NCBI RefSeq assembly: GCF_022603395.1
Contig: NZ_JAIBKA010000001.1
Location: forward strand, 434,001 to 498,000
Direction: 5' to 3'
Origin: Desulfoferrobacter suflitae
GTDB taxonomy: Bacteria > Desulfobacterota > Syntrophobacteria > Syntrophobacterales > Syntrophobacteraceae
DNA length: 64,000 nucleotides
Every line of letters begins with the position of its first letter. Position 1 is the stretch's first letter. Shown piece after piece: positions 18,041-26,703 of this stretch. A model generated the notes under the pieces. The model made no database searches and was not told the DNA's origin. It saw nothing but the letters and a program-made list of their open reading frames with translations. Both the position numbers and the translations under genes were made by a program.

Positions 18041-18601
18041 ATGGATCTGAAAAAGCTCGCACCCTGGAACTGGTTCAAAAAGGAAGAGGAGCAGCAGGCC
18101 ACGACGCTTCCCGTCACCGTGCAGCGACACGGCCAGCCGCGCCCCTACAGCCCCATGGCACAGTTTCACCAGGAAGTCGACCGTATGTTCGAGAACTTCT
18201 TTCGTGGCTTCGGCTTCCCCTCCATGGGATTTGGCAGAGAGCCCTCCTTTCTGGCACAAAACGAGTGGCTCAAACCCACCCTGGATATAGCAGCCGCAGA
18301 GAAGGAGTATACGATCTCCGTGGAGCTCCCTGGAGTGGACGAAAAGGATGTCCAGTTGGAACTCTCGGATGACTCTTTGGTGATCAAAGGCGAAAAGAAA
18401 CAGGAGAAAGAAGAAAAGGAAAAGAACTACTACCGTATGGAACGTTCCTACGGCTCTTTTCAGAGGGTCTTGTCACTGCCCGAAGATGCGGAGCACGAAG
18501 GAATCGACGCCGCTTACAAGAACGGTATTCTCAAGATCACGATCCCGAGGAAGGCAGGACCCAGGAAGGAGTCGAGGCAGATCACCATCAAGAGCGGATA
18601 A
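18041..18601 (+). CDS. hsp20: Small heat-shock protein, Hsp20 family
   Basis: 186 residues from the ATG eight bases after an ideal AAGGAGGT (18026-18033); codons upstream in frame lie before that site. A long, aromatic N-terminal arm (FENFFRGFGFPSMGFG) of the kind that binds clients is followed by an alpha-crystallin domain from about residue 85 (LDIAAAEKEYTISVELPG) to GILKITIPRK. An I-x-I tail motif (RQITIKSG) is present. It lies downstream of groEL in the same direction and is probably part of the heat-shock regulon. It is the longest of the four intact Hsp20 proteins in the window. Confidence 0.96.
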   Translation: MDLKKLAPWNWFKKEEEQQATTLPVTVQRHGQPRPYSPMAQFHQEVDRMFENFFRGFGFPSMGFGREPSFLAQNEWLKPTLDIAAAEKEYTISVELPGVDEKDVQLELSDDSLVIKGEKKQEKEEKEKNYYRMERSYGSFQRVLSLPEDAEHEGIDAAYKNGILKITIPRKAGPRKESRQITIKSG

Positions 18602-18667
18602 CCCAATGCGCAGGCTTTGCCGAACAAGCAGAAGCCCGTTGTCTGGATGGAAAGGAGGTAACAAGTC

Positions 18668-19162
18668 ATGGCAATGGTCCGTTTTCCGAGCTTTGGAACT
18701 TTTCCGGGCCTCTTCCAGGAAATGGAAAGGATGAAAAGCGAGATGGATCGCCTCTTTGCCGGTTTCATGGGGCGAGCTCCGCTCAGTGCCGTGGACTCCG
18801 GTGTCTCTCCGGCGCTCAATGTCATCGAGGAGAGCGAGAGATTCCTTGTTGACGCTGAGCTTCCGGGAGTCAGACCGGAGGATATCGAGATCTCCATCGA
18901 GGGCAACACTCTCACCCTCCGTGGAGAGCGAAAGAAGGAGGATCTGGACAATGTGAGCTATCACCGCCGCGAGAGAGGGGCGGGGAAGTTTCAGAAGGCT
19001 TTGACGCTTCCCGCCGAAATCAATCCGGATGCAGTCGAGGCCAAATTCGAGCATGGTGTCCTGAAGCTTGTCCTGCCGAAGGCTGAGCACGCGAAGCCCA
19101 AGAAGATACCTGTTCTTACGGTGCGAGCGACGGAAGCCTCAACTTCAGTAGTCGATATATAG
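18668..19162 (+). CDS. hsp20: Small heat-shock protein, Hsp20 family
   Basis: 164 residues, ATG after AAAGGAGGT. The alpha-crystallin domain begins near residue 48 (LNVIEESERFLVDAELPG) and runs to GVLKLVLPKAE. The anchor is KKIPVLTV. It lacks the Lys/Glu-rich loop seen in the gene just upstream, so it is a different subtype. In many bacteria two classes of Hsp20 are encoded side by side and co-assemble; the 66-base spacing here fits co-transcription. A truncated third Hsp20 follows 28 bases later. Confidence 0.95.
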   Translation: MAMVRFPSFGTFPGLFQEMERMKSEMDRLFAGFMGRAPLSAVDSGVSPALNVIEESERFLVDAELPGVRPEDIEISIEGNTLTLRGERKKEDLDNVSYHRRERGAGKFQKALTLPAEINPDAVEAKFEHGVLKLVLPKAEHAKPKKIPVLTVRATEASTSVVDI

Positions 19163-19190
19163 TCTTAAGAGCTTATGAGGAGATGAAACC

Positions 19191-19334
19191 ATGGCTGACG
19201 AGGAAATGCAGGTTGTTGAGAAGAAGGAAGTCGATACCCCTTCCGAAAACATCCGCAACGTGCCGGTTTTCGCTCCGCCTGTTGACATCTGCGAGTCCGA
19301 AACCGAACTGCAAGCGAGTTTGAGCGAGGTTTGA
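19191..19334 (+). pseudogene. 5' fragment of a third Hsp20 gene
   Basis: 47 codons starting at an ATG seven bases after GAGGAG. The sequence up to FAPPVDICESETEL matches the approach to an alpha-crystallin domain (usual pattern: P-x-VDI-x-E-x-E-x-x-L). It then diverges and stops where the domain's first strand should be. The stop and the start of mgtA share one base (TGATG), so ribosomes finishing this peptide could re-initiate on mgtA. It is most simply explained by a deletion that fused the head of an Hsp20 gene to the transporter gene; it now acts as a translated leader. Confidence 0.6.
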
Positions 19335-21901
19335 TGGAGCTATGCGCCGCTCCCGCCCAATCCGCGCTGGACGCGCTGGGAACCGGCCCCAACGGCCTGA
19401 GCGCGGACGAGGTGGAACGCCGCAGGGACGAATATGGGCCCAACGAGTTGGCCCATGCAAAACGGCTGGGGTTCTGGTCCGATATCCTGCACCGCATGAA
19501 AAGCCCCCTGGTTGTGCAGTTGCTTATCATTGCCGCGGTGTCCGCCGGCATCGGCGAAATCAAATCGACGATTATCGTGAGCGTCATGGTGCTTCTCAGC
19601 GTCGGGCTTTCCTTCATTTTGGACCGGCGCTCCAACAAGGCGGTGGACTCGCTCGGTAAACGAGTGCAGTCCCGCACCCTGGTTTTGCGCGATGGCGGGG
19701 AAAAGGAAGTCAAGGTGTCCGAGGTCGTGCCCGGCGATGTCGTGATCCTCCATGCGGGCTCGATCATACCGGCTGATTTGCGGCTGCTTTCGGCCAAAGA
19801 CTTTTTCGTCAGTCAGTCGGCGCTGACCGGTGAATCCATGGCCGTCGAGAAGTCGGCCAACGTAGATGGATCCACCGGCTATAGCGCGTGGGAGCTGCCG
19901 AACGCCTGCTTCCTTGGGAGCAGCGTGACCAGCGGTGCGGCTCGTGGAGTGGTGGTGAATACTGGGACTCGCACCTTGTTCGGGGCTATCTCCCAGCGAT
20001 TGACCGAGCACCGCGAGGAATCCAGCTTCGATCGAGGCGTGCGCTCTTTCACCTGGCTGATGATCCGTTTCATGGTGGTGATGGTTTGCGTGGTCTTTTT
20101 TATCGTGGGCCTGACCAAGGGCAACTGGGTTGAAGCCCTGTTGTTCGGCCTTTCCATAGCCGTGGGCCTCACTCCCGAAATGCTGCCCATGATCGTTACC
20201 GTGAACCTCGCCAAGGGCGCCCTGGCCATGGCCAAAAGGAAGGTCATCGTCAAGCGGCTTCAGTCCATCCAGAATTTCGGCGCCATAGATATTCTGTGCA
20301 CGGACAAAACGGGCACCCTCACCCAGGACCGGGTTGTGCTCGAGCGACACGTGGACATCACCGGGCACGAGAGTCAAGATGTTTTGAGTTACGCCTACCT
20401 CAACAGCTATTACCAGACCGGACTGCGCAATTTGATCGACCGGGCCATACTCGACCACACCGACCTCGAGGTGGAAGCCAACTGCACCCTGGTGGACGAG
20501 CTTCCGTTCGACTTCCAGCGCCGCCGCATGTCGGTGGTGGTCGACTATGAGGGCGATCATGTGCTGATCTGCAAAGGAGCGGTGGAGGAGATCTACGCGA
20601 GTTGCAGCCGTTATCAAATCGGGGATGAAGTCTATCCTTTGATCGATATGATCCGGGAAGATCTGTTCGAGGAAGTCGAACGACTCAATAAAGACGGCTA
20701 CCGGGTGCTTGGGATCGGCTACCGCGAGTTCACGCGTGACAGGGTTACCTATTCCGTGGCGGATGAAACAGAGATGATCCTTCTCGGCTACATCGCCTTC
20801 TTCGATCCGCCCAAGGTTTCCGCGTCCGAAGCCGCCGCCCTTTTGCGGGAGGCGGGAGTAGCGGTCAAGGTTTTGACCGGCGACAACGGACTGGTCACCG
20901 GAAAGGTCTGTCGGGATGTGGGGATCGAGATAAAACGGCTTGTCTCCGGAAGCGAGCTCTCACACATGACCGGGAACGAGTTTTCCCGCACCGTCGCCGA
21001 AGCGAATGTTTTCGTCAAACTCAGCCCGACTCAAAAGGAACAGATTGTCCAAGAGCTTCGCAACGGCGGCCACGTGGTGGGATTCATGGGCGACGGCATC
21101 AATGATGCCCCCGCCCTGCGGGCCGCCGATGTGGGGATTTCGGTGGATTCGGCGGTGGATGTCGCCAAAGAGGCGGCCGACATTGTGCTTTTGGAAAAAA
21201 GCCTGCTGGTGCTTGAAGAAGGAATCATCGAAGGAAGGAAGGTCTTTGCCAACATCGTCAAGTACATCCGCATGGGGGCAAGCTCCAACTTCGGCAATAT
21301 GTTCAGCGTGGTCGGCGCAAGCTATCTTTTGCCTTTTCTGCCGATGCTTCCCGTGCAGGTCTTGACCAACAACCTGCTGTATGACTTTTCCCAGACCGGC
21401 ATTCCCACCGACAGCGTGGATGACGAGCTGATCGAACGGCCCCTCAAGTGGAACATCGACAACATCAAACGATTTATGGTCTTCATCGGCCCGATCAGCT
21501 CGATTTTCGACTACGCCACCTTTGCTTTGATGTGGTTCTTCTTCAATTGCAGCGCCTTTTCCGATCCCGGCGTTGGAGCGCAGCAACAGGAAGGGCTCGC
21601 CCGCCTGTTTCAGACCGGGTGGTTTGTTGAATCGCTCCTGACCCAAACCCTCATCGTTCATATCATCAGGACGCGGCGAATCCCCTTCTTCGGCAGCCGC
21701 GCTTCGCTGCACTTGACGCTGACGACGCTGGTCATCATGGGCATCGGCGCATGGCTGCCGTACTCACCCTTTGCCGGCGAGCTCGGGATGGTTCCCCTGC
21801 CCGCCGTATACTGGGCCTGGATCGCGGGTTTCCTGATTGCTTACGCGCTGCTCACGCACGCCGTGAAAACCTGGTTTTTCAACAGATATGGAGGTGATTG
21901 A
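19334..21901 (+). CDS. mgtA: MgtA-type P-type Mg2+ ATPase
   Basis: 855 residues. The ATG overlaps the stop of the truncated Hsp20; a TTG one codon earlier is also possible. P-type ATPase motifs are all present: TGES near residue 165, the phosphorylated Asp324 in CTDKTGTLT, and MGDGINDAP near 585. GLTPEMLPMIVT, before the phosphorylation domain, is the signature of the MgtA/MgtB magnesium-import group. It imports Mg2+ across the inner membrane. The N-terminus is shorter than in enterobacterial MgtA (about 900 residues), and the cytoplasmic arm begins directly at the LGTGPNGLSADEVERR region. No MgtA-type leader is recognisable because Hsp20 sequence lies upstream. Positions 20724-21778 are duplicated at 24350-25134 and 29456-29731. 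Confidence 0.92.
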   Translation: MELCAAPAQSALDALGTGPNGLSADEVERRRDEYGPNELAHAKRLGFWSDILHRMKSPLVVQLLIIAAVSAGIGEIKSTIIVSVMVLLSVGLSFILDRRSNKAVDSLGKRVQSRTLVLRDGGEKEVKVSEVVPGDVVILHAGSIIPADLRLLSAKDFFVSQSALTGESMAVEKSANVDGSTGYSAWELPNACFLGSSVTSGAARGVVVNTGTRTLFGAISQRLTEHREESSFDRGVRSFTWLMIRFMVVMVCVVFFIVGLTKGNWVEALLFGLSIAVGLTPEMLPMIVTVNLAKGALAMAKRKVIVKRLQSIQNFGAIDILCTDKTGTLTQDRVVLERHVDITGHESQDVLSYAYLNSYYQTGLRNLIDRAILDHTDLEVEANCTLVDELPFDFQRRRMSVVVDYEGDHVLICKGAVEEIYASCSRYQIGDEVYPLIDMIREDLFEEVERLNKDGYRVLGIGYREFTRDRVTYSVADETEMILLGYIAFFDPPKVSASEAAALLREAGVAVKVLTGDNGLVTGKVCRDVGIEIKRLVSGSELSHMTGNEFSRTVAEANVFVKLSPTQKEQIVQELRNGGHVVGFMGDGINDAPALRAADVGISVDSAVDVAKEAADIVLLEKSLLVLEEGIIEGRKVFANIVKYIRMGASSNFGNMFSVVGASYLLPFLPMLPVQVLTNNLLYDFSQTGIPTDSVDDELIERPLKWNIDNIKRFMVFIGPISSIFDYATFALMWFFFNCSAFSDPGVGAQQQEGLARLFQTGWFVESLLTQTLIVHIIRTRRIPFFGSRASLHLTLTTLVIMGIGAWLPYSPFAGELGMVPLPAVYWAWIAGFLIAYALLTHAVKTWFFNRYGGD

Positions 21902-21903
21902 TC

Positions 21904-22707
21904 GTGGATACCCTGCTCGATGCACTGCAGGAAGGCAGACTGATTGAACTGCCCGACGACAACAAGGAAGACGCGCTGGAATTCTTGGCGCACATCATCG
22001 AGGCGATCCCCGAAGTTCCCGGCGGAACGGATGTCGTGGGGCTGGTTATGGAAAGAGAGCGCTCGACCAATTCGACCCTTGGCTACGGCTGGGCCTGCCC
22101 TCACGTTCGGGTCCCATACGAAGAAGACCTGCTGTGCGTGGTGGGCTGGAGTCCGACCGGCATCGACTACGGCGCCTCGGACGGAATCCCGGTTTCGATC
22201 ATCGCCATGTACCTGGTGCCGGAAAACCAGCGCAACCATTTCCTGCGTGAAGCCTCCCTGCTGGCCAAGGCCCTGGCGGCCTATCCTCAGATCCAGGAGA
22301 TGCGCTCGGCGGGCGAGCTCAACGAAGTGAGAGAACACCTGCTGAATTTGATCAGCTCCGGCAAGGAAACGGCCGGCCCCGACACCCGGGCGCGCATGAT
22401 TCAGCTACAGGCAAGACAGGCGGCAGCGGGTGTTCCACCTTACGACCTGGCAAACCTTGTTGTGGAGCCGGTCACCATCGTAACCGGTCCCGGCCTCAAG
22501 CACATAGTGCTCGCTCGAGATCGAAAACTCATGGAATACCTCGATTCAGCCCCGGGGCTGGTGGAGAAGCTGGCAATCGAAGGCATGTTCCAAAACGGCG
22601 GCTGGCGCATTCTCAAACGCGGTGAAACAGTCTATCAGGCGGATCGGATCTCCTACGACTGTCTGGCCGTGAGAAGCACTGCAAAGAATCGTTCGCCGAA
22701 CAAATGA
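21904..22707 (+). CDS. PTS EIIA (fructose/nitrogen type)-like protein
   Basis: 267 residues from the GTG seven bases after GGAGGTGA; a TTG two codons earlier is too close to that site. The N-terminal 150 residues match the type-2 EIIA fold. The phospho-histidine motif GWACPHVRVP gives His67 as the likely phosphorylated residue. The C-terminal about 100 residues (VVEPVTIVTGPGLKHIVLARD...) are an extra domain I do not recognise. No EIIB, EIIC or HPr is nearby, so a regulatory role is more likely than sugar transport. It is coupled to mgtA (two bases between the stop and this start), suggesting it controls or senses the transporter. Confidence 0.78.
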   Translation: MDTLLDALQEGRLIELPDDNKEDALEFLAHIIEAIPEVPGGTDVVGLVMERERSTNSTLGYGWACPHVRVPYEEDLLCVVGWSPTGIDYGASDGIPVSIIAMYLVPENQRNHFLREASLLAKALAAYPQIQEMRSAGELNEVREHLLNLISSGKETAGPDTRARMIQLQARQAAAGVPPYDLANLVVEPVTIVTGPGLKHIVLARDRKLMEYLDSAPGLVEKLAIEGMFQNGGWRILKRGETVYQADRISYDCLAVRSTAKNRSPNK

Positions 22708-22793
22708 AAAGATAGTGCCTGCCTGACTGTTTCGACACTATCGGCGCAATGAGCCATATGCCGTCAAACGGAATGGATAGGTCTGGGGTGGGA

Positions 22794-22888
22794 CCAAGGT
22801 AAGGTCTTGACATTGCGGATAATTGGTCGAAAATGGTGGCGATTTTCAGCTCAATAGCCGCTTTTTCGAGTGCGAAAAGAGCAGTATT
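22794..22888 (+). repeat. 95-bp direct repeat, copy 1
   Basis: Matches 24172-24266 at 86 of 95 positions by eye, same orientation, no gaps. The two copies bracket the TumA/TumE-like gene pair. Both copies keep an open minus-strand frame with nearly the same peptide (FDQLSxMSRPYLG), so the repeat may derive from a coding sequence. Confidence 0.85.
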
Positions 22889-23071
22889 TGTAAGGGTCGC
22901 AAGGGCGCGTTTTGGTTTCAACCCGTTCCTCGTTCTTCCCAGTGGGGGTAAGGGACCTTATCATCTTCCAGCTTGATGCGCCCCCCGCATGAGAAGAACG
23001 GCTCCGCTGGAAAAACTGGTCAACCCTGGTCTTCAGTTCATGAGTCAGCGCTGTGTTAAGTCAATCGAGGT

Positions 23072-23101
23072 TTGACACTAACCTGAATGCAGCCATATAA
23101 T
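23072..23101 (+). promoter_or_regulatory. Consensus promoter of the TumA/TumE-like pair
   Basis: TTGACA (23072-23077) and TATAAT (23096-23101), both perfect, are 18 bases apart. The antitoxin-like gene starts 21 bases after the -10 box with an AAGGAG site between. Confidence 0.8.
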
Positions 23102-23122
23102 TGAAAACGAAGGAGATCAGTT

Positions 23123-23428
23123 ATGACAACCCTGACACTCAGCGACATACTGGATGACCTGCGTGCCGCTGAAGAAGGCTTGCACAGATTCGAACGGCGG
23201 TATTGGATCAGTTCAGATCACTTTTTCGACATGTATTCGAGAGGCTTGCTTGATGATGGCGAAAATTCGGAAGAATTCGCTGAATGGTCCGGACATTACA
23301 GACTCAGACAAAAGAGACTGGCCGCCCTCACAAAACTTTCTCAGCAGCGTCTCGATGCTCTCCGGCCCAAGTCCAAAGGCAAAATGGTTAGGTTGACTCC
23401 GGCCGAGCCAGTGCTAAGGGTGGGATAA
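23123..23428 (+). CDS. TumA-like antitoxin
   Basis: 101 residues, ATG after AAGGAG. A helical protein with the pattern LDDLRAAEEGLHRFERRYWISSDHFF, which corresponds closely to the first gene of the pair at 42961-43230 (ILADIHALEEELLDFERKYGVRSETF). Small proteins of this type precede DUF6516/TumE toxins. By position and size this is the antitoxin; it would bind the toxin and perhaps the operator. The stop and the toxin start share a base (TAATG), which fits translational coupling. The family link is from pattern memory, not a search. Confidence 0.6.
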   Translation: MTTLTLSDILDDLRAAEEGLHRFERRYWISSDHFFDMYSRGLLDDGENSEEFAEWSGHYRLRQKRLAALTKLSQQRLDALRPKSKGKMVRLTPAEPVLRVG

Positions 23429-23841
23429 TGCCGGCCTTTAGCCGCCAGGAATACGAAAGTCTGCTGTACTCTTTGGTAGAGCGGCATCCCGAGGTATCTG
23501 CCTCAACACTGCGTCTGTACTCCAGCAGCCCCACCACTGCATTAGTGCGCGGCAGCGTTCATTTTCACAGCGGCATCGAACTGCGCGTCTTTGAATACCT
23601 TGACCTGACCGACGGAGAGATCTTCGATTACAGCTACAGCGTGTTCCGTGGTGAGGAGCGCGTTTGTTGGTATGATCCTCAGCCCCATGCCGAAAACCCT
23701 GTTCTTGCACCAACGTTTCCACATCATCGCCATGAACCGCCCCATATCAAACATAACCGCCGCCCAGCTCCCGGCATAACCTTCCAGGCACCCAACCTGC
23801 CAACACTCATAGCCGATTGCATCGCACTGGAGGCAGGTTAA
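23428..23841 (+). CDS. TumE-like (DUF6516) toxin
   Basis: 137 residues, coupled to the preceding gene through TAATG. The C-terminal half carries the characteristic pattern YSVFRGEERVCWYDPQPH followed by FPHHRHEPPHIKHNR and a Pro-rich tail, as in DUF6516 proteins proposed to be RNases of the TumE-TumA toxin-antitoxin type. The paralogue at 42521-42964 shares YDPQPHP, HPHHKHLPPDIKQNR and QPNLPFLI, while the N-terminal halves differ much more. It would act in the cytoplasm. The gene looks intact. Confidence 0.62.
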   Translation: MPAFSRQEYESLLYSLVERHPEVSASTLRLYSSSPTTALVRGSVHFHSGIELRVFEYLDLTDGEIFDYSYSVFRGEERVCWYDPQPHAENPVLAPTFPHHRHEPPHIKHNRRPAPGITFQAPNLPTLIADCIALEAG

Positions 23842-23931
23842 GGACTTCATTGTCAGATTGTCGAGTGCTGGCTGGGGACAGTATTGGGAGTTGGGTCTTG
23901 ATCATCGTTTCAGCCGCTAGAATTCCCGTGG

Positions 23932-24002
23932 GTTGGGTTGAGCGCAGCGAAAGGCAACGATACTTGGCGCCTGTGCAGGGATTTAGCTACGCTCAACCCA
24001 AC
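23932..24002 (+). repeat. REP-like inverted repeat
   Basis: Perfect 13-base arms (GTTGGGTTGAGCG at 23932-23944, complement at 23990-24002) around a 45-base loop. The arm motif recurs as a short hairpin at 29939-29966. A second, outer inverted similarity links 23900-23916 with 24118-24134. Together they suggest a palindromic intergenic element about 300 bases long between the toxin gene and the mgtA copy. Confidence 0.6.
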
Positions 24003-24171
24003 GCGCTAAAATTGCATTTTAGCACTCCGGTACTCGCCGCTTTCTCTTCTCCCGGAGTGCAAAAATGAAATTTTTGCAGCCCATCGATACACTCCACCAA
24101 CACTCGCAAATCGTACCCTGGCCGAAACGATGATCGTCGCTGGGAGTTGGGTCTGGGGGCCTGGCGTCTGG

Positions 24172-24266
24172 CCAAGGTAAGGTCTTGACATCGATGATAA
24201 TTGGTCGAAAATGGGGACGATATTCGGCTCAATAGCCGCTTTTTCGATTGCGAAAAGAGCAATATT
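24172..24266 (+). repeat. 95-bp direct repeat, copy 2
   Basis: Second copy of 22794-22888 (86/95 identical by eye). It ends about 85 bases before the duplicated mgtA segment starts. Confidence 0.85.
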
Positions 24267-24349
24267 GGCCCTCAAAATGCCTACTTCTGGAACACTAATG
24301 CTTGAATTTCAAAATGATAGCATGGCCCGACCTTCGGCCCGCCGGAAAG

Positions 24350-25134
24350 GCGAGTTCACGCGTGACAGGGTTACCTATTCCGTGGCGGATGAAACAGAGA
24401 TGATCCTTCTCGGCTACATCGCCTTCTTCGATCCGCCCAACGTTTCCGCGTCCGAAGCCGCTGCTCTTTTGCGGGATGCGGGAGTAGCGGTCAAGGTTTT
24501 GACCGGCGACAACGGACTGGTCACCGGAAAGGTCTGTCGGGATGTGGGGATCGAGATAGAACGGCTTGTCTCCGGAAACGAGCTCTCACACATGACAGAG
24601 AACGAATTTTCACGCACCGTGGTCGAAGCGAATGTTTTCGTCAAACTCAGCCCGACTCAAAAGGAACAGATTGTCCAAGAGCTTCGCAACGGCGGCCATG
24701 TGGTGGGATTCATGGGCGACGGCATCAATGATGCCCCCGCCCTGCGGGCCGCCGATGTGGGGATTTCGGTGGATTCGGCGGTGGATGTCGCCAAAGAGGC
24801 GGCCGACATTGTGCTTTTGGAAAAAAGCCTGCTGGTGCTTGAAGAAGGAATCATCGAAGGAAGGAAGGTCTTTGCCAACATCGTCAAGTACATCCGCATG
24901 GGGGCAAGCTCCAACTTCGGCAATATGTTCAGCGTGGTCGGCGCAAGCTATCTTTTGCCTTTTCTGCCGATGCTTCCCGTGCAGGTGTTGACCAACAACC
25001 TGCTGTATGACTTTTCCCAGACCGGCATTCCCACCGACAGCGTGGATGAAGAGCTGATCGAACGGCCCCTCAAGTGGAACATCGACAACATCAAACGGTT
25101 TATGGTCTTCATCGGCCCGATCAGCTCGATTTTC
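24350..25134 (+). pseudogene. Partial second copy of mgtA (part 1)
   Basis: Collinear with 20724-21508 of the intact mgtA, differing at only a few percent of positions. It covers the nucleotide-binding to hinge region including the MGDGINDAP motif, but lacks the membrane domain and phosphorylation site before it, so it cannot be a working pump. An open frame runs through it from about 24211 without an obvious ribosome site. The copy is broken at 25134 by the transposon and resumes at 29456. Differences are scattered, so the duplication is not brand new. Confidence 0.92.
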
Positions 25135-25170
25135 TCCTACGTCCCACAATATTTGATTTGAACAGTCCCA
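25135..25170 (+). repeat. Left terminal inverted repeat of the transposon
   Basis: 36 bases; best-conserved core CACAATATTTGA at 25145-25156. Pairs with 29420-29455 (28 of 36 complementary). Confidence 0.88.
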
Positions 25171-25388
25171 AGTAATCTGATCCCGCCTATCCCGCTATAC
25201 CTCGCCATGCTTTTGCACTTTACCCTGCCTACCCCGCGCGCCGGGCGCTAACCGGTCCCAAGACCACGCCGGATAACGGCTGGGCATCAGCGGGGGCGCC
25301 GAAGCACCTCCGGAATGTCAACATTACTGGTTGTCGCAGCGCCACGAGCCTCGCCGACCACCTGCAGGCCATGGCTCGGCTGCAAGAT

Positions 25389-25823
25389 CTATTCTGCTGA
25401 TGACGATGCAGACTCCAGTTCAGAGGCTTTCTTCAGAGCCCATTCAATGGCTTCGTTGTCAAATCCTGGCCTTGAGCGCATAAAAGCGGCCGCCTTTCGG
25501 TAGTACTCAGCGGCCATCCTATTCTGCCCCTTGGCTTCATAGACCGTTGCCAGTCTGTCGAGCCCGTCAACATCGTCCGGATATTGCTCCAATAGCTTGT
25601 GACACTGAGCTTCCGCTTCGTCCAGTTTCCCGGCTTGGATGAGATCAATGACACTATTCGATAGGTTGTCCAACTCCTCCATTTGGGCATGGATCTGTTT
25701 GAAGACATCTGAAGGAGCCTGCGGCGGCCGTGTCGCTGAGACCTGTTCGCGCAACAAACAGCATTTTTTGTACTTCTTTCCACTTCCACAAGGGCAGGGC
25801 GCATTGCGGGATATCTTACTCAT
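25389..25823 (-). CDS. SEC-C motif protein with TPR-like repeats
   Basis: 144 residues from the ATG that follows AAGGAG; a longer frame upstream lacks a site. The N-terminus has the SEC-C zinc-binding motif NAPCPCGSGKKYKKCC (about residues 7-22), as found at the end of SecA and in many small proteins. Two or three tetratricopeptide-like helices follow (QAGKLDEAEAQCHKLLEQYP, ATVYEAKGQNRMAAEYYRKA). It is a probable protein-protein adaptor. It is the only leftward gene of the transposon and lies at its left end, so it could be cargo or an accessory factor. Confidence 0.75.
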   Translation of the reverse strand: MSKISRNAPCPCGSGKKYKKCCLLREQVSATRPPQAPSDVFKQIHAQMEELDNLSNSVIDLIQAGKLDEAEAQCHKLLEQYPDDVDGLDRLATVYEAKGQNRMAAEYYRKAAAFMRSRPGFDNEAIEWALKKASELESASSSAE

Positions 25824-25984
25824 GGGTAACGCAACTCCTTTGTTGAAAAACCGTTGCCAAACATAGCATCTGGCGCGTCGGGCGCCGGCGGTTTTGCGCT
25901 TGCGGGCGGCGCCAGGTTGGAGTAAACGAACGGCTTTTTCGGAAACCTCTTCGATCATGACTATTCGCTCAAGTGGGAGACGCC

Positions 25985-26665
25985 ATGTTTGCTCCATTTA
26001 CCCGCTCAGATATTAGAAAATACAGCTTGAATGTGCTGCGAAACAAGATCCGCTGCGGTTTGCCCTCCTGCCCCGTCTGCAATACTCAACCGTATTTGTT
26101 CAGGCGGCATCAGGCACGCCCCCGCAAATTCCGCATTCTATGCGACGCATTGGTCCAGGTGGTAAAATGCCTTGTCATTCGGTGGAAATGCCCCGGCTGC
26201 CATAAGACCTTCACCGAACAGCCTCCTTTCGCGCTTCCCTTCAAGCGTTACACCAGCGACGCGATACTTCATCGCTCGGCAAGCTATCTGGAAGATGAGA
26301 CGTCGACCTATCGGAAGACAGTCCTGGAAGAAGGCTCGGAGATCTTCCATGCCTCGACGGACGAAGGAAATACGCCGGTCGATAAAGTCCTCTCCCACAC
26401 AACCCCTTACCGCTGGATCGACACTCTTGGCCGCTTCAAAGAAATCCCGCGCCGCGCTCTGGACCTCATCTTACAGAAGGATCCGGCGACAAAAGTCTAC
26501 CGGGATCTCGCCGCGCTAACGATCTCCCCCAATAAGTTCGTGAAAACCGCTCGGGAAGAAACCCTCAAACGCTCTCGCCGGCTCGTCCACCTGGAGGCGG
26601 TATTCCGAGTTGTTTTTGGTGCTTCAATTTTCCCCTTCTTTGCAACAGGCTGCGCCTGGCAATGA
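25985..26665 (+). CDS. Zinc-finger accessory protein of the transposon (DUF6431-like)
   Basis: 226 residues from the ATG five bases after GGGAG; a GTG four codons earlier is possible. Near the N-terminus it has CPVCNTQPYLFRRH and, after a basic stretch, WKCPGCHKTF, a two-knuckle zinc finger like those at the N-terminus of ISL3-type transposases. The rest is helical with no catalytic triad. It resembles proteins annotated as DUF6431, encoded beside DDE transposases; this is from memory. A role in end or target recognition is plausible. It lies 38 bases upstream of the transposase gene. Confidence 0.65.
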   Translation: MFAPFTRSDIRKYSLNVLRNKIRCGLPSCPVCNTQPYLFRRHQARPRKFRILCDALVQVVKCLVIRWKCPGCHKTFTEQPPFALPFKRYTSDAILHRSASYLEDETSTYRKTVLEEGSEIFHASTDEGNTPVDKVLSHTTPYRWIDTLGRFKEIPRRALDLILQKDPATKVYRDLAALTISPNKFVKTAREETLKRSRRLVHLEAVFRVVFGASIFPFFATGCAWQ

Positions 26666-26703
26666 TTTATGCTCGCCTCCAACCATAAAACAAAGGAGGC
26701 GTT

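Noticed and set aside
22613-22921. Leftward frame through repeat copy 1
   Set aside because: Overlaps the end of the EIIA-like gene and differs outside the repeat from the frame through copy 2; more likely a repeat artefact than a gene.
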